From Clusia tigrina (lineage: Eukaryota; Arthropoda; Insecta; Diptera; Clusiidae), in contig OV050032.1 in assembly GCA_920105625.2 (NCBI GenBank), forward strand, positions 5,780,129 through 5,844,128: a DNA stretch of 64,000 bases. Direction: 5' to 3'. Below the pieces are notes generated by a model. The model had not been told where the DNA came from. It worked only from the letters and a program-made list of their open reading frames with translations, and ran no database searches. The position numbers and the translations under genes are program-made. Within the stretch, counting starts at the first letter, position 1. Each line of letters starts with the position of its first letter. Positions 22,650-32,189 of the stretch are shown piece after piece.

Positions 22650-23999
22650 GCAATATGATAGACCTTTTCAAATCAGCAAACATTTTAAAAGTGTCTTCTC
22701 GCTAATACACTTCCATGCTTGCTACCAAGTGTTTCGATGTCCGGAAGTGAGCGAAACAACTATTACCAGGCTTGCTTCAAATATGATTCCTACAGGTACG
22801 AGTATTGGTAGGAATTTTAACATGCCTTTCCCCAATTTATAAGTCTACGTACACTTGTTTCGATTACAAAATTCCATCGACTACTACCACTCACCACAAG
22901 AAGTGCTCCTCCTCGTTTGAACCCCGACTGACTGCATCCATCCGGAGGTTACCTGGCCAAGGCGATTGCACAAAGTGTGCCTGAAAGTGCTTTCGAGCCG
23001 CCAATTGCAGCATCTCACGCATAACGCACCACAACTCTCGACACGGAGTCGCACGACATTTCATGTTCGTTGAGCGCGTGTTCATCTCCAGCTACGAGGA
23101 GGCACTTTCAGTGTTTTGTTCGCTCCGCAGCCGAAGTTATGCAACAGTTGGACTTGAGTATTCCGTGCGCTCCACTTGAGAATAATTTCACTTTCCTTTT
23201 GGAGATTTTACGAGTATTTGTTTTTCTTTCTTTGCGTTTCTTTTCTTTTCTTTTCAAATTCATTTCATTTAATTTCTTTTGATGGTAATTTATGAACTCG
23301 CATTTTGAATTGGAGCCCATTAGGGGGGGATTAAGCCGATCATAGGCCACAAATGCGTTGCTCCGCATGACTAAACGACTGAGTGGATGAATGACAGCGG
23401 GCAGGCACACGGCCTGATTTGCTGCGGTCGTTCCGTGAGAGACACCGCCGTGCATGTTCGATTCTCTGCCGGCACTGGCTGAGCTGCAATTATTCATATT
23501 TTTTTCTCGATGCTGTTTTTAATTTTGTGAAATTTTTTCCTTTATTCTTTTATATGTTGGCTTTGAGATTATTGTGTTGTGCTCGCAATGCTCGTAATAA
23601 TAAATTATTTACGATTTTATTAAGGGTTAATAAATGTGACATTTATGGCCGTTGCCTTTGGGAATTGCCGTGATTTACTGCAACGATTTGCTGGCAAATG
23701 AGTTGCGCGGCACTGGCCTTAAAAGTGCGCCCGCCATTCAATTGAACCGTGCACTTGAGCGGTGGTCGGCGGTGGGTGCTGCCACTCTGCACTCGGAACC
23801 ACCTCAACGAGTCCGCCATACAAGGAATGTATGAATTACCCCAGGAAAAATTGCTCGCATTCGAGATGAAAAATGAAAGTTAAGGTCGCATATTTTCTCA
23901 GATTGTTTGTTTCTCTCTGTGAATGGCAGAGTTTTCTATGATTGTGGCTTATTAAGGCCATGGTTTTGGTGGCTATTGTAATCAACTAAGAATAGGAGC
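22650..23999. other. No gene seen
   Basis: Unique-looking sequence with T-rich and CTTTT-type runs near 23220-23280. No recognisable protein. Confidence 0.4.
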
Positions 24000-24540
24000 A
24001 CCGTATGAAGTCAGTTGTGTCCTTTTTTTAGTGACGCTTTAGAATGGTCCAACAGTGTCAAGAAACGTATCCTATTAGAGTCAAGTGTCAACCGAATATC
24101 TTCCACTACATCAATTAGGGCCGCTATGTAGCTCCGCCTTGGTGTAAAACCAGATTGTCTTTCAGAGATAAACCCATTTCCCGACAAACAGTTCCTCATA
24201 AGTAATTCAAATACTTTAGACAAATATGGCAATATAGCAATTGGTCGGTAGTCATTGTCTGATTTTGGTGTGGGAGGACACCTGGTTTGCTCCTTTGCCA
24301 CCTTCCAACATGTTAGAAATCTGGATGTGTCAACAACAGCGAAGCCATTACGACGATTAAGGAGAGCCGAATATTCTGGCGAATGAGAGGCAGGCAGTCG
24401 ATGCTCGCAACGCGACAGAGAAGGGCTGTGCTCTGGACTGGCGATTTACTGAACTTTGATATTGTGTATAACATTTCTTCACTAATTTCTTGAATGTTCA
24501 AGTGATTGGAATATAATCTGTTTTTTGTACCTTTCATTTG
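24000..24540 (-). mobile_element. LINE reverse-transcriptase fragment, Jockey-like
   Basis: On the minus strand, 24537-24313 corresponds to the linker before the RT (NIQEISEEMLYTI) and 24301-24011 to the RT fingers: DYRPIAILPYLSKVFELLM, then FISERQSGFTPRRSYIAAL and IRFLTLLDHSKA at the position of RT motif A. One frameshift separates the two parts. Both ends are truncated and there is no 3' tail, so this is an internal remnant. Confidence 0.8.
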
Positions 24541-24949
24541 TTGAACCTATTCATAAATATCCTGACAGATGTCATTATCGCTGTATTAAAAATATGGGCA
24601 ATGCCCGGAACCAGCCCAGGCTAAAGTGCCTTAACAAAACACGGGATGGATCTCATCAGTACCACAAGCACTCAACTTCACACTCAGAAAACACTCCAAC
24701 ACATCCGACTCTGGTGGTGGTGGTGGTGGTGGTGTAGAACACCAAAACCAAACATACACTCAGAAGACACAAGACTATAAGAATCTAAATAACTATTCCC
24801 ATGCTCTGGTTCGATCGGGAGGTTAACAAACCTCTGATTCAGCTCGTTAAGAACAGAATCAATATTTGGACGTGCACCGCTCTTCCCCAAGCCAATGCCC
24901 CGAATATGTCTCCACGACTGATTGCTACTTAGAGAAATTACTCTCATAG
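24541..24949. other. No gene seen; short GGT run
   Basis: Contains a GGT microsatellite at 24713-24733. No recognised gene. Confidence 0.45.
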
Positions 24950-25435
24950 GTAGGTAGGTAGGAAGGTAGGTTGGGCAGCCGCATCACCAATGAACGAGTG
25001 ATGCCACTTAGACCACCAGTTGGGTCCGTTGTGAGCCGCGGATGCGAGGCCTGGCTAGGCTTCCCCCTCCAGATTGAACCAACCTGAGACTTTTACAAAG
25101 CGAATAAGGTTGTTAACACCTGACTGGCGTAGACCATCTATACTTGTTAAGAAGTGGGATCCTAGTAAACGTTCCCTATTTCCAGCAAAAGCTGGACATG
25201 TACAGAAGATATGCTGGCTCGATACCAGCTGGATTGATTTCCAGTTCCTCTTCGTTCCTGCAGCTGCGACAGAAATCATGTGTATAAACTCTCATTCTTG
25301 CATGATTTCCTATTAGACAAAGTACCGTGAAGGCTCCTATTATAGTCCTAATTTGTAGTCTATTGAGTCTAATGATATTCTTAGATAGACGCAGAGTTAG
25401 CCTCGGTCATGTTTGCCTGGCGATTTCGCAACAAA
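24950..25435 (-). mobile_element. LINE 3' fragment, family A, copy 2
   Basis: Matches copies at 3058-3570 and 63180-63700. It starts at its 3' end with a GTAGGTAGGTAGG tail (24950-24970) and is 5'-truncated at 25435, where mariner sequence begins. The block GCTGGACATGTACAGAAGAT lies in its finger region. Confidence 0.85.
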
Positions 25436-26248
25436 TCACCATAATAAAGTTTGCCATTTTTTAGCATAAACGTACTCACAACGTGTTGATGTACAAGTGC
25501 TATTTGTTTTGTTTACAGTGAGTTAAGAGAATCAATTTGGCCGAAAAACGGAAATTTCTAGAGAAGGTTTTCGTTGGATTATTTTTCACAACTTTCGACG
25601 TGGATTATCTCAACAAGAATGTGTCGATGAGCTCAGTTCTTTGTATGGCGATAAAGCACCATCAAAAACCACAGTATATCGCTGGTATAGTGAACTCAAT
25701 CGTGGTCGTAGTTCGGTCGCCGACGAACTCCGTGAAGGTCGTCCAAAATCGGTTGTTGTGCCACAAAACATCGATGCAGTGCGTGAACTGATAATACAAG
25801 ATCGTCATGTGACATATCGTGAGATAGAGGACACCTTGGGCATTACTTCCACTACCATACAAGCAATATTGCATGAACATTTGGCTGTAAAAAAGATTTG
25901 TTCGCCTTGGATCCCACATAATTTGACAATCGCTCAAAAAGAGGCTCGTGTCAATTGGTGTAAGGAAATGATTAAAAAGTTCGACCGTGGTGCTTCAAAA
26001 GACGTGTATAAAATCGTAGCAAGTGACGAATCATGGATATATGCGTATGAGCTGGAAGGAAAACAACAATCGACCGTGTGGGTATTCCAAGACGAGCCAA
26101 ATCCAACCAAAGTTGTTCGTGGAGCAAATGGTAGCCTGTTTCTTCGGCCGAATGGGTCGTGGCCACTTTTCCGCTTGAGCAACGTAGGATGGTCACTTCT
26201 GAGTGGTACACGACCATTTGTTTGCCGGAAGTCTTCGGAGAAATTCTT
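25436..26248 (+). pseudogene. mariner transposase fragment A, 3' truncated
   Basis: After a frameshift near 25580 the plus strand reads RRGLSQQECVDELSSLYG and VYRWYSELNRGRSS (helix-turn-helix region), then RPKSVVVPQNIDAVREL, HVTYREIEDTLGI, KKICSPWIPHNLTIAQ and DESWIYAYELEGKQQ, which carries the first catalytic Asp. A deletion of about 13 bp relative to copy B breaks the frame after VVRG. The copy stops at 26248, where the I element's tail begins, so the second and third catalytic Asp residues are absent. No terminal inverted repeat like that at the 3' end of copy B is visible at its left end, so that end is also degraded or lost. Confidence 0.85.
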
Positions 26249-26369
26249 TTATTTATTTATTTAATATTATTAATTACAATAATTAATTATTATAACTAAT
26301 GTGTACATCGAGTACGAGCTGCCAGGGCTTTCGACTCTATAAAATATAATATGAGTTTTGTTGTATAAA

Positions 26370-29300
26370 CTAAATATCTAAAACTAGATTACAATTTTTA
26401 AAATAGGATTCAATGGCATAGATGTTGGGAGAGGAAATTGTTTTTAAAAACTCAGTAGAAATTATTTCTTTAAAAGTATCTTTCCGCTGCTGGTTAAAAT
26501 GGCTGCATTCGTTAAGTATGTGTTCAATAGTTGGTGGTCCATTGCAAAATCTGCAATTTGTCAAAGTGGTGCCGTTTAAAAGATGTTCGTGGGTTAATTT
26601 TGTATGACCAGTTCGAAGTCGAACGAAAAGTCTCGTTTGTTGCCGGGAACATGTTGCAGGATAAGTAGCTTTGGATCCATCTGTATTATAGATTTTGTAC
26701 CTATGACTATAGTTGGCCCACTCATCTGACCGATTTTCGTATAGTCGTTTTTTAATAGAATTTGCTAAGTCTCTGTTATCGGATATGTATGTAGTTGGAC
26801 ATGGTGATTTGGCGGCGTCTTTTGCTTCTTGGTCTGCATGTTCATTTCCAGCAATGCCAGAGTGGCCAGGAATCCACATTAGTTGAAGCTTTTTTGGGTT
26901 TTTGATAAAGGAATCACGGAGATTGGATATGGTTTCGCTGCTATTGTTGATGTTCAGAATGCCGTCTATTGTAGATTTGCTATCAGAACAGATGACAAAT
27001 TTTCCTTTATTGCGGACGCAATAGTCGATGGCCGTTTGAATTGCCAGAGCTTCGGCGGTAAAGACTGATGCATAATCTGGAAGTATTCCTTTAGCAATTA
27101 AGTTACAATTCTGATGCGCGACGGCAAACGAGGTTCCATCGCTGGACTTCGAGCCGTCGGTAAAAATTAGTGTATAGCCTTTTGCTTTTAGTTGGCTTTC
27201 TTTATCGAAAAAAAGTTGTCGGTAAATAGCTGGATTAGTAGTTGATTTTGAACGATCTGCTAAACTAAGTATAAAAGACGATTGACTAAGGTGCCAAGGT
27301 GGCTCCTTATTCTGTTTTATCAGATGAGGTTTGATGTTTAACTGCATGGTCCTTAAACCATCAATGCAGTGCCGTATGGTGGATTTTGTTCTGACCGTTT
27401 TTTTATGGGCCAATGCTCTGGTTACATCTTGGTGTAGGATCGCGTTGTTGCAGTTGAAAAGTTTAGGAATAAGAAGATATGTAGACCATTTTATTCGCTC
27501 AGCTATTGTTGGAAGACCAGCCTCAGCCAAGATGTTTTTGATAGGTGATGTCGGGAATGCGCTGATACTTCTTCGAACGGCTGTGTGGTATGGTGCGTAT
27601 AGGCGTTTGATGTGAGTTTGTGCACACCAACCAAATATTGGGAGTGCGAAATCAATTTTTGATAATATTAAAGCTTTAGTTACATTTACGAGTGTCTTTA
27701 TATGAATCATTGAGTGTTTTGAGGATAAATATTTTATGATGTTAAGTCTGGCAGCTAGTTTTGTCCTTAGATCTAGACAATGTTGTTTATAGGTAAGCTT
27801 ACTATCAAAAATTATTCCTAAAATTCTTAAATAATTGACAAATTCTATGACAATATTGTTGTATGTTAGAATAAATTTTGAACAATTAATTTTTTTGCAA
27901 ATATGTAAAATTTTACATTTTCCAATTGAAAGAGCAGCTCCTGAAAGCTGGCCCCATTTTTTTATTTTATTTAATATATCTGCAAAATTATCTTTAACTG
28001 AAATACTATTATTTGTTTTGGAAAAAATAATTGCGTCGTCTGCATAAATTGCATGTTCGATGTTTTTGTAGCCAGATAAAATTCTACTCAATTGGTCAAA
28101 AAGAATAACTGACAATGGTGATCCCTGTGGGATCCCGTTGTGCAGTGGATACGTCTCAGATGAATTATGATTAATCCTAACTCGAAACTTGCGATTGATC
28201 AGGAAGGCTTTGACAAAGTTAAAGATCCTCGGACCAACTTTCCAGGTCTGGAGTTGATTCAAGACTACATGCACTCCTATGCGGTCAAAAGCTCTTTCAA
28301 AATCAGTCGCCAGAATAGAGACATGATTTTTGCTTGAAAGAGCATTTGACACATAGTGCTGGAGATGCAATAATACGTCTAATGCGCTTTGTTTTTGTTT
28401 AAAAGCGACCTGATTGGCGCTAATGAGGCTGTTTTTATTTAGGTACCAAGAGATTCTTTTTGCAATTATTTTTTCCAAGGTCTTTGCCATACAAGGCAAA
28501 AGCGAAATTGGGCGATACCCAGAAATATCCGAAGCTGGTTTATTGGGCTTAGGAATCGGTACAATCTCGGCTGTTCTCCAAGACTGGGGATAAATCCCTT
28601 GTTCAAAAATATTATTGTACAATGTAAGCAGTCTGTCCTTTGCGGAACGTGGCAAGTTTTTGAGCATAGGATATGATATCCTGTCAAAGCCAGGGGTTTT
28701 TCCTTTAGCGAGATGCAAGGAGTTTTCGAGTTCAATCATCGATATCTTATTTTCGATTTTCCTAGCTGAAGAAGAGACTCGGCTTGCACTGTATTCGTTT
28801 TGCAAAGTTTCAGTTTTATTTATGACAAATTCCTGTGAAAAACTTTGATCCTCAGAGTAGAGGGACCAAAATCTTCCAAAAGAATTGGCTATGTCCAGAG
28901 AAGATGTTAACTGATGATTATTAAAATTTATTACTCTTAAATTAAGATTAGAATTGTTCCCTGTTAACGTTTTTATATCGGACCAAATTCTTTTTATGCT
29001 GGAATTAGGGTTTATTTTTTGTGTAAACTTTTCGAAACTATTATATTTGGCTGATTTTAGAGCTTTTTTAAAAGTAGCATTTGACTGTTTATACGAAATT
29101 AGGTTCTGAGTATTTTGAACACGTTTATAGTTATGCCAATGGATTTGTTTTGCTTTTCTCAATACACCAAGCTCTGTGGACCACCAAGGGACTGTTGATT
29201 TGACAGAAGTATTTTTGGTTTGTGGGATAGCTATATTAGCTGCCGATTTAATCAATTTGTTAAGTTGGGCAGCTTCTTTATTTACATTACCAGAGTATGT

Positions 29301-30056
29301 TGTGGTATTATTGTGATCACATAATATTTGGAACTTAGGCCAATTTGCGAGATCAGTTTTAAATTTTGGTTTAGTCTTTATTTTCTCAAAGTTTAAATTA
29401 GATAATACTTCCGTAACAATCGGAAAGTGATCGCTACCGTGAAGGTCGTCTAATCTTTCCCAATTGCACTTTGGTGCAAGCTGGGCTGAACACATTGTCA
29501 AGTCAACATGTGTGAATGTTTTGTGCGTTGAGAAGTGAGTGTAACTACCGTCGTTTAATATTATAAGATTTTCCACTAGAATGACATCTTCTAAAATTTT
29601 TCCTTTGTCGTTGCATTCTTTGGATCCCCAAATAGGGCTCCAAGAATTAAAATCCCCTAAGAGAATGAAAGGTGTATTTATTTGTCTAATAATTGAAAAT
29701 ATATCTTGCGGTGTTAAGGTTTGTGAAGGTGGAATGTATAAATTTACTATGGTAAATGAAAAACCAATATTTATTTCTAAAGCTAAAGCTGATATGTTTG
29801 CAGTGATTGGGACGCACTTATGCGGAATGTGTTTCTTTACAAGAACTCCAATTCCCTGTTTGGATGAGGTATTCAAAGGCAGATTGTGGAAAAAACCTAC
29901 ATAGTCTTTTGGTGTAATTGAATTGTGGATATTACAAGAAAAATGAGTTTCTTGTAATGCGAGGAAATCTGGTTGTATATCTTTGATAAGAAGTACCATT
30001 TCATGATAATTATTAACAAAACCGTTCATATTCCATTGCACAATTTTAAATTTCAT
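26370..30056 (-). CDS. I-element ORF2: endonuclease, reverse transcriptase, RNase H
   Basis: A 1228-residue polyprotein that would nick target DNA, copy the element RNA and remove RNA from the hybrid. Residues 1-215 form an APE-type endonuclease with QWNMNGF (7-13), ALQETHF (33-39), GDFNSWSP (134-141) and GSDHFP (207-212). The RT spans about 450-800 with GYRPISLLPCMAKTLEK (513-529), ATDFERAFD (583-591), GIPQGSPLS (641-649) and the catalytic YADD (671-674). RNase H spans about 960-1085 with TDGS (966-969), Glu1002, SDSKST (1024-1029), WIPGHSGIAGNEHADQ (1061-1076). A finger CRFC...H...C lies at 1168-1184. All catalytic residues are present and there is no stop or frameshift. Start codon: first Met before the endonuclease core, 32 nt after the ORF1 stop. 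Confidence 0.95.
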   Translation of the reverse strand: MKFKIVQWNMNGFVNNYHEMVLLIKDIQPDFLALQETHFSCNIHNSITPKDYVGFFHNLPLNTSSKQGIGVLVKKHIPHKCVPITANISALALEINIGFSFTIVNLYIPPSQTLTPQDIFSIIRQINTPFILLGDFNSWSPIWGSKECNDKGKILEDVILVENLIILNDGSYTHFSTHKTFTHVDLTMCSAQLAPKCNWERLDDLHGSDHFPIVTEVLSNLNFEKIKTKPKFKTDLANWPKFQILCDHNNTTTYSGNVNKEAAQLNKLIKSAANIAIPQTKNTSVKSTVPWWSTELGVLRKAKQIHWHNYKRVQNTQNLISYKQSNATFKKALKSAKYNSFEKFTQKINPNSSIKRIWSDIKTLTGNNSNLNLRVINFNNHQLTSSLDIANSFGRFWSLYSEDQSFSQEFVINKTETLQNEYSASRVSSSARKIENKISMIELENSLHLAKGKTPGFDRISYPMLKNLPRSAKDRLLTLYNNIFEQGIYPQSWRTAEIVPIPKPNKPASDISGYRPISLLPCMAKTLEKIIAKRISWYLNKNSLISANQVAFKQKQSALDVLLHLQHYVSNALSSKNHVSILATDFERAFDRIGVHVVLNQLQTWKVGPRIFNFVKAFLINRKFRVRINHNSSETYPLHNGIPQGSPLSVILFDQLSRILSGYKNIEHAIYADDAIIFSKTNNSISVKDNFADILNKIKKWGQLSGAALSIGKCKILHICKKINCSKFILTYNNIVIEFVNYLRILGIIFDSKLTYKQHCLDLRTKLAARLNIIKYLSSKHSMIHIKTLVNVTKALILSKIDFALPIFGWCAQTHIKRLYAPYHTAVRRSISAFPTSPIKNILAEAGLPTIAERIKWSTYLLIPKLFNCNNAILHQDVTRALAHKKTVRTKSTIRHCIDGLRTMQLNIKPHLIKQNKEPPWHLSQSSFILSLADRSKSTTNPAIYRQLFFDKESQLKAKGYTLIFTDGSKSSDGTSFAVAHQNCNLIAKGILPDYASVFTAEALAIQTAIDYCVRNKGKFVICSDSKSTIDGILNINNSSETISNLRDSFIKNPKKLQLMWIPGHSGIAGNEHADQEAKDAAKSPCPTTYISDNRDLANSIKKRLYENRSDEWANYSHRYKIYNTDGSKATYPATCSRQQTRLFVRLRTGHTKLTHEHLLNGTTLTNCRFCNGPPTIEHILNECSHFNQQRKDTFKEIISTEFLKTISSPNIYAIESYFKNCNLVLDI

Positions 30057-30088
30057 AAAGAGATAATAAAGAGAAGATTTCGTTTTTA

Positions 30089-31516
30089 TTAAAGGTTGTC
30101 GTCTTCCATTGAGAGATCATCATATGTTATGTCATGTGTCGAGCTGAAGTATTGATTTAAGTTGGAGTCGATCGAGCTAACGTTGCTACTGGATTCAGAA
30201 AGCTGAGAAGCAATATTGTTAGTGGGGGAGAGATAAGAGAGAGTGGAAGTTGTTTTTGAAGAGTTACTGTTTTCGTGAGTGTTAAGGTGTGTGGGTTTTG
30301 TTGAAGATGTGGGGTTAGAAGAAGAGTCTGTTGCAGCCGAAGAGTGGATTGAAGAATGAGGAAGAGAGGGGTTTTGGATTGCAGAGGGGGGAGTGGTAGA
30401 GAGGGACTCTGGGTCAGGTAAGTTTTTATTGTTGTTGTTTACATTGTAATTTTCTTTGATATTAGTTTCTTGTGTTTTTGTGTGTTGTGTTTTTTTGTAT
30501 GTAACATTTTTTTGTGTTGTTTGGATGTTATTTGATATTTCTTTTTCTGAGTTACCAGTGTTCGATTTCGCTACCTCTGAGTAGCTAACAGTAACGGAAT
30601 CGTTACCATTGTTTTGCAGTTGTTTACTTATGTTTTGTTCTATACTTATATTTCTTTCGTAAATTGTTTTAGCAGTGCGCATAGTGCACTTGTTTTTAGT
30701 TTTAATTTCAAGAACTGCTTTCTGTTCAATATATTTTTTGCATTCTTTGGAGGATGCGGGGTGTTCTAACGAACAATTAGCACAGAAAATGCGAGTACAG
30801 ACTTGCGGGGCGTGAGGAGGTAAATTGCAGATGGCACATGCTGGAGACTTATTGCATCGTTTAGAAGTGTGACCAAGTAGTTGACAAGTTTTGCACCGCA
30901 TGGGGTTGGGAAAATATTCTCTTACAAAAACCGAATGCCATGAGACATCGATCTTTTTGGGTGCTAGGAATAAATCAAAAGTTAGTAATATTACTCCACT
31001 TGGTACTGGTTTCCCTTCAACAAATTTATTGAATTTGAAGACTGAAACAACACCCTGGGATTTTAATTCAGTGACGATTTCTTCGTCTGAAACTTTATTG
31101 AGGTAAGGAGCGTAAATTGTGCCTTTTGAATGGTTTAGGGACGGATGCAAAGAGCACTTAATAGGACCAATGTTGTTAAGATGTTTGGTTGATAAGAATT
31201 TTTCTGCTGTGACTAAATCTTGGACGAGTAGAAGAAGATTTCCATCCCGTAGGACGGAGATGGAAATTATATTCCTACTTATAATTTGAAGAGCTTTGTG
31301 AACTGCGAAGCATGAAAAATCAGCTAAAGTTTTTTGATCACTAAGCGAAGCAACAGTAATAAATTTATGGTTGGGTAGTACCTCTTCAGGAAGTTCAGGA
31401 AAAGCCTCTTCTTTATATTTATTTTTATTTGGTTTCTTTCTTTTTGCTTGGGGACTTCTGTCTGCCAAAATGGCAAACCGATTGTCCCCCACAAGCGGGG
31501 GAGGCCCGGGGGCCAT
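30089..31516 (-). CDS. I-element ORF1: nucleic-acid-binding Gag-like protein
   Basis: A 475-residue protein. The N-terminus has NRFAILAD and a basic patch (KRKKPNKNKYK). Residues 65-205 form a conserved region of the I-clade ORF1 type, probably RNA-binding. Three zinc knuckles follow: CKTCQLLGHTSKRC (208-221), CAICNLPPHAPQVC (227-240) and a variant CANCSLEH...C (245-259). The C-terminal 200 residues are Ser/Thr/Asn-rich and acidic at the end. In I factors this protein coats the element RNA. The ATG sits on the boundary with mariner sequence and part of the codon could derive from the flank, so the original N-terminus may have been longer. Confidence 0.9.
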   Translation of the reverse strand: MAPGPPPLVGDNRFAILADRSPQAKRKKPNKNKYKEEAFPELPEEVLPNHKFITVASLSDQKTLADFSCFAVHKALQIISRNIISISVLRDGNLLLLVQDLVTAEKFLSTKHLNNIGPIKCSLHPSLNHSKGTIYAPYLNKVSDEEIVTELKSQGVVSVFKFNKFVEGKPVPSGVILLTFDLFLAPKKIDVSWHSVFVREYFPNPMRCKTCQLLGHTSKRCNKSPACAICNLPPHAPQVCTRIFCANCSLEHPASSKECKKYIEQKAVLEIKTKNKCTMRTAKTIYERNISIEQNISKQLQNNGNDSVTVSYSEVAKSNTGNSEKEISNNIQTTQKNVTYKKTQHTKTQETNIKENYNVNNNNKNLPDPESLSTTPPSAIQNPSLPHSSIHSSAATDSSSNPTSSTKPTHLNTHENSNSSKTTSTLSYLSPTNNIASQLSESSSNVSSIDSNLNQYFSSTHDITYDDLSMEDDNL

Positions 31517-31630
31517 GAAAAGGTTTTGGTTGGATTATTTTTCACAACTTTCGCCGTGGTTTATCTCAACAAGAATGTGTCGATGAACTCAGTTCTTTGT
31601 ATGGCGGTAAAGCACTATCAAAAACCACAG

Positions 31631-32177
31631 TGTTCTTCGGACACCAGCATCCTGACTAACCACAGCTCTACGCCATACCAAGAACAACACGAACACAAAA
31701 GTTTAGCGAGAACATCTGGTTTTTTAATCGTTTTCTCGCTAAGCCATAGACAGACAGAGACTACAGGGATTCAGTGAGAGCCTCTGGTTTTTAATCGTTC
31801 TCCCACTGAATCACTGAGACACATACGCAACCGAGACTTAGGGACTTAGGGGGAACCTCTGGTTCTTTAATCGTTTTCCCACTAAGTCATACCGAGACCA
31901 TAGGGACTCAGTGAGAGCCTCTGGTTTTTAATCGTTCTCCCACTGAGTCACAGAGACACATACTTACCGGGACATAGAGACAGGCAAACAAGTATACACT
32001 AAGCAAGTTTATTTATATAGAATTAAGAAAATAGAATTGTTTCGAGCAAGAGCTCCCCATCATTATATTAAATAAATACGCTATTGTTAATATAACTCGC
32101 AGGACTTTTGATATTTTTCTGTACACGACCCCTGGAGCCGCTGAGTTTTACCCCAGCTATAAAAAAGAGTCGTTACA
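31631..32177 (+). mobile_element. Solo LTR of an unidentified LTR retrotransposon
   Basis: The insertion starts TGTTC and ends TTACA, giving the usual TG...CA ends, and lies inside mariner sequence that copy A shows uninterrupted. It contains a TATA-like TTATATAG (32012-32019), AATAAA (32071-32076) and four tandem stem-loops (31701-31949). No internal gag/pol or second LTR is present, so it is a solo LTR. Compared with copy A, three bases (TAT) are missing at the site and no target duplication is seen. That suggests a flanking deletion or recombination between elements. Superfamily (gypsy, BEL/Pao or copia) cannot be told from the LTR alone. Strand is inferred from the TATA and AATAAA order. 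Confidence 0.75.
31701..31949 (+). repeat. Four tandem stem-loops with covarying stems in the LTR
   Basis: Hairpins pair 31701-31712 with 31733-31744, 31768-31780 with 31800-31812, 31843-31855 with 31876-31888, and 31905-31917 with 31937-31949. Each has 12 base pairs; the last three have one mismatch each and the first includes one G-U. The loops are nearly constant (CCTCTGGTTTTTAATCGTT, with small variants), while stem sequences differ and stay complementary. If the TATA assignment is right, these lie in U3 and would be present near the 3' end of the element RNA. Confidence 0.85.
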
Positions 32178-32189
32178 ATCGCTGGTATA

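Larger units (their letters stand above)
26249..31516 (-). mobile_element. I-clade non-LTR retrotransposon with both ORFs open
   Basis: The element runs on the minus strand from ORF1 (31516) to a TAAA-repeat tail (about 26262-26246). Gene order is ORF1, a 32-nt spacer, ORF2 and a short 3' UTR of about 120 nt. ORF1 with three zinc knuckles, ORF2 with APE endonuclease, RT, RNase H and a C-terminal Cys/His finger, and a simple TAAA-type tail match the Drosophila I-factor clade. The 5' UTR, where I elements carry an internal promoter, appears missing: the ORF1 ATG lies exactly at the junction with mariner copy B. It is probably slightly 5'-truncated, although its coding capacity is intact. Confidence 0.9.
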
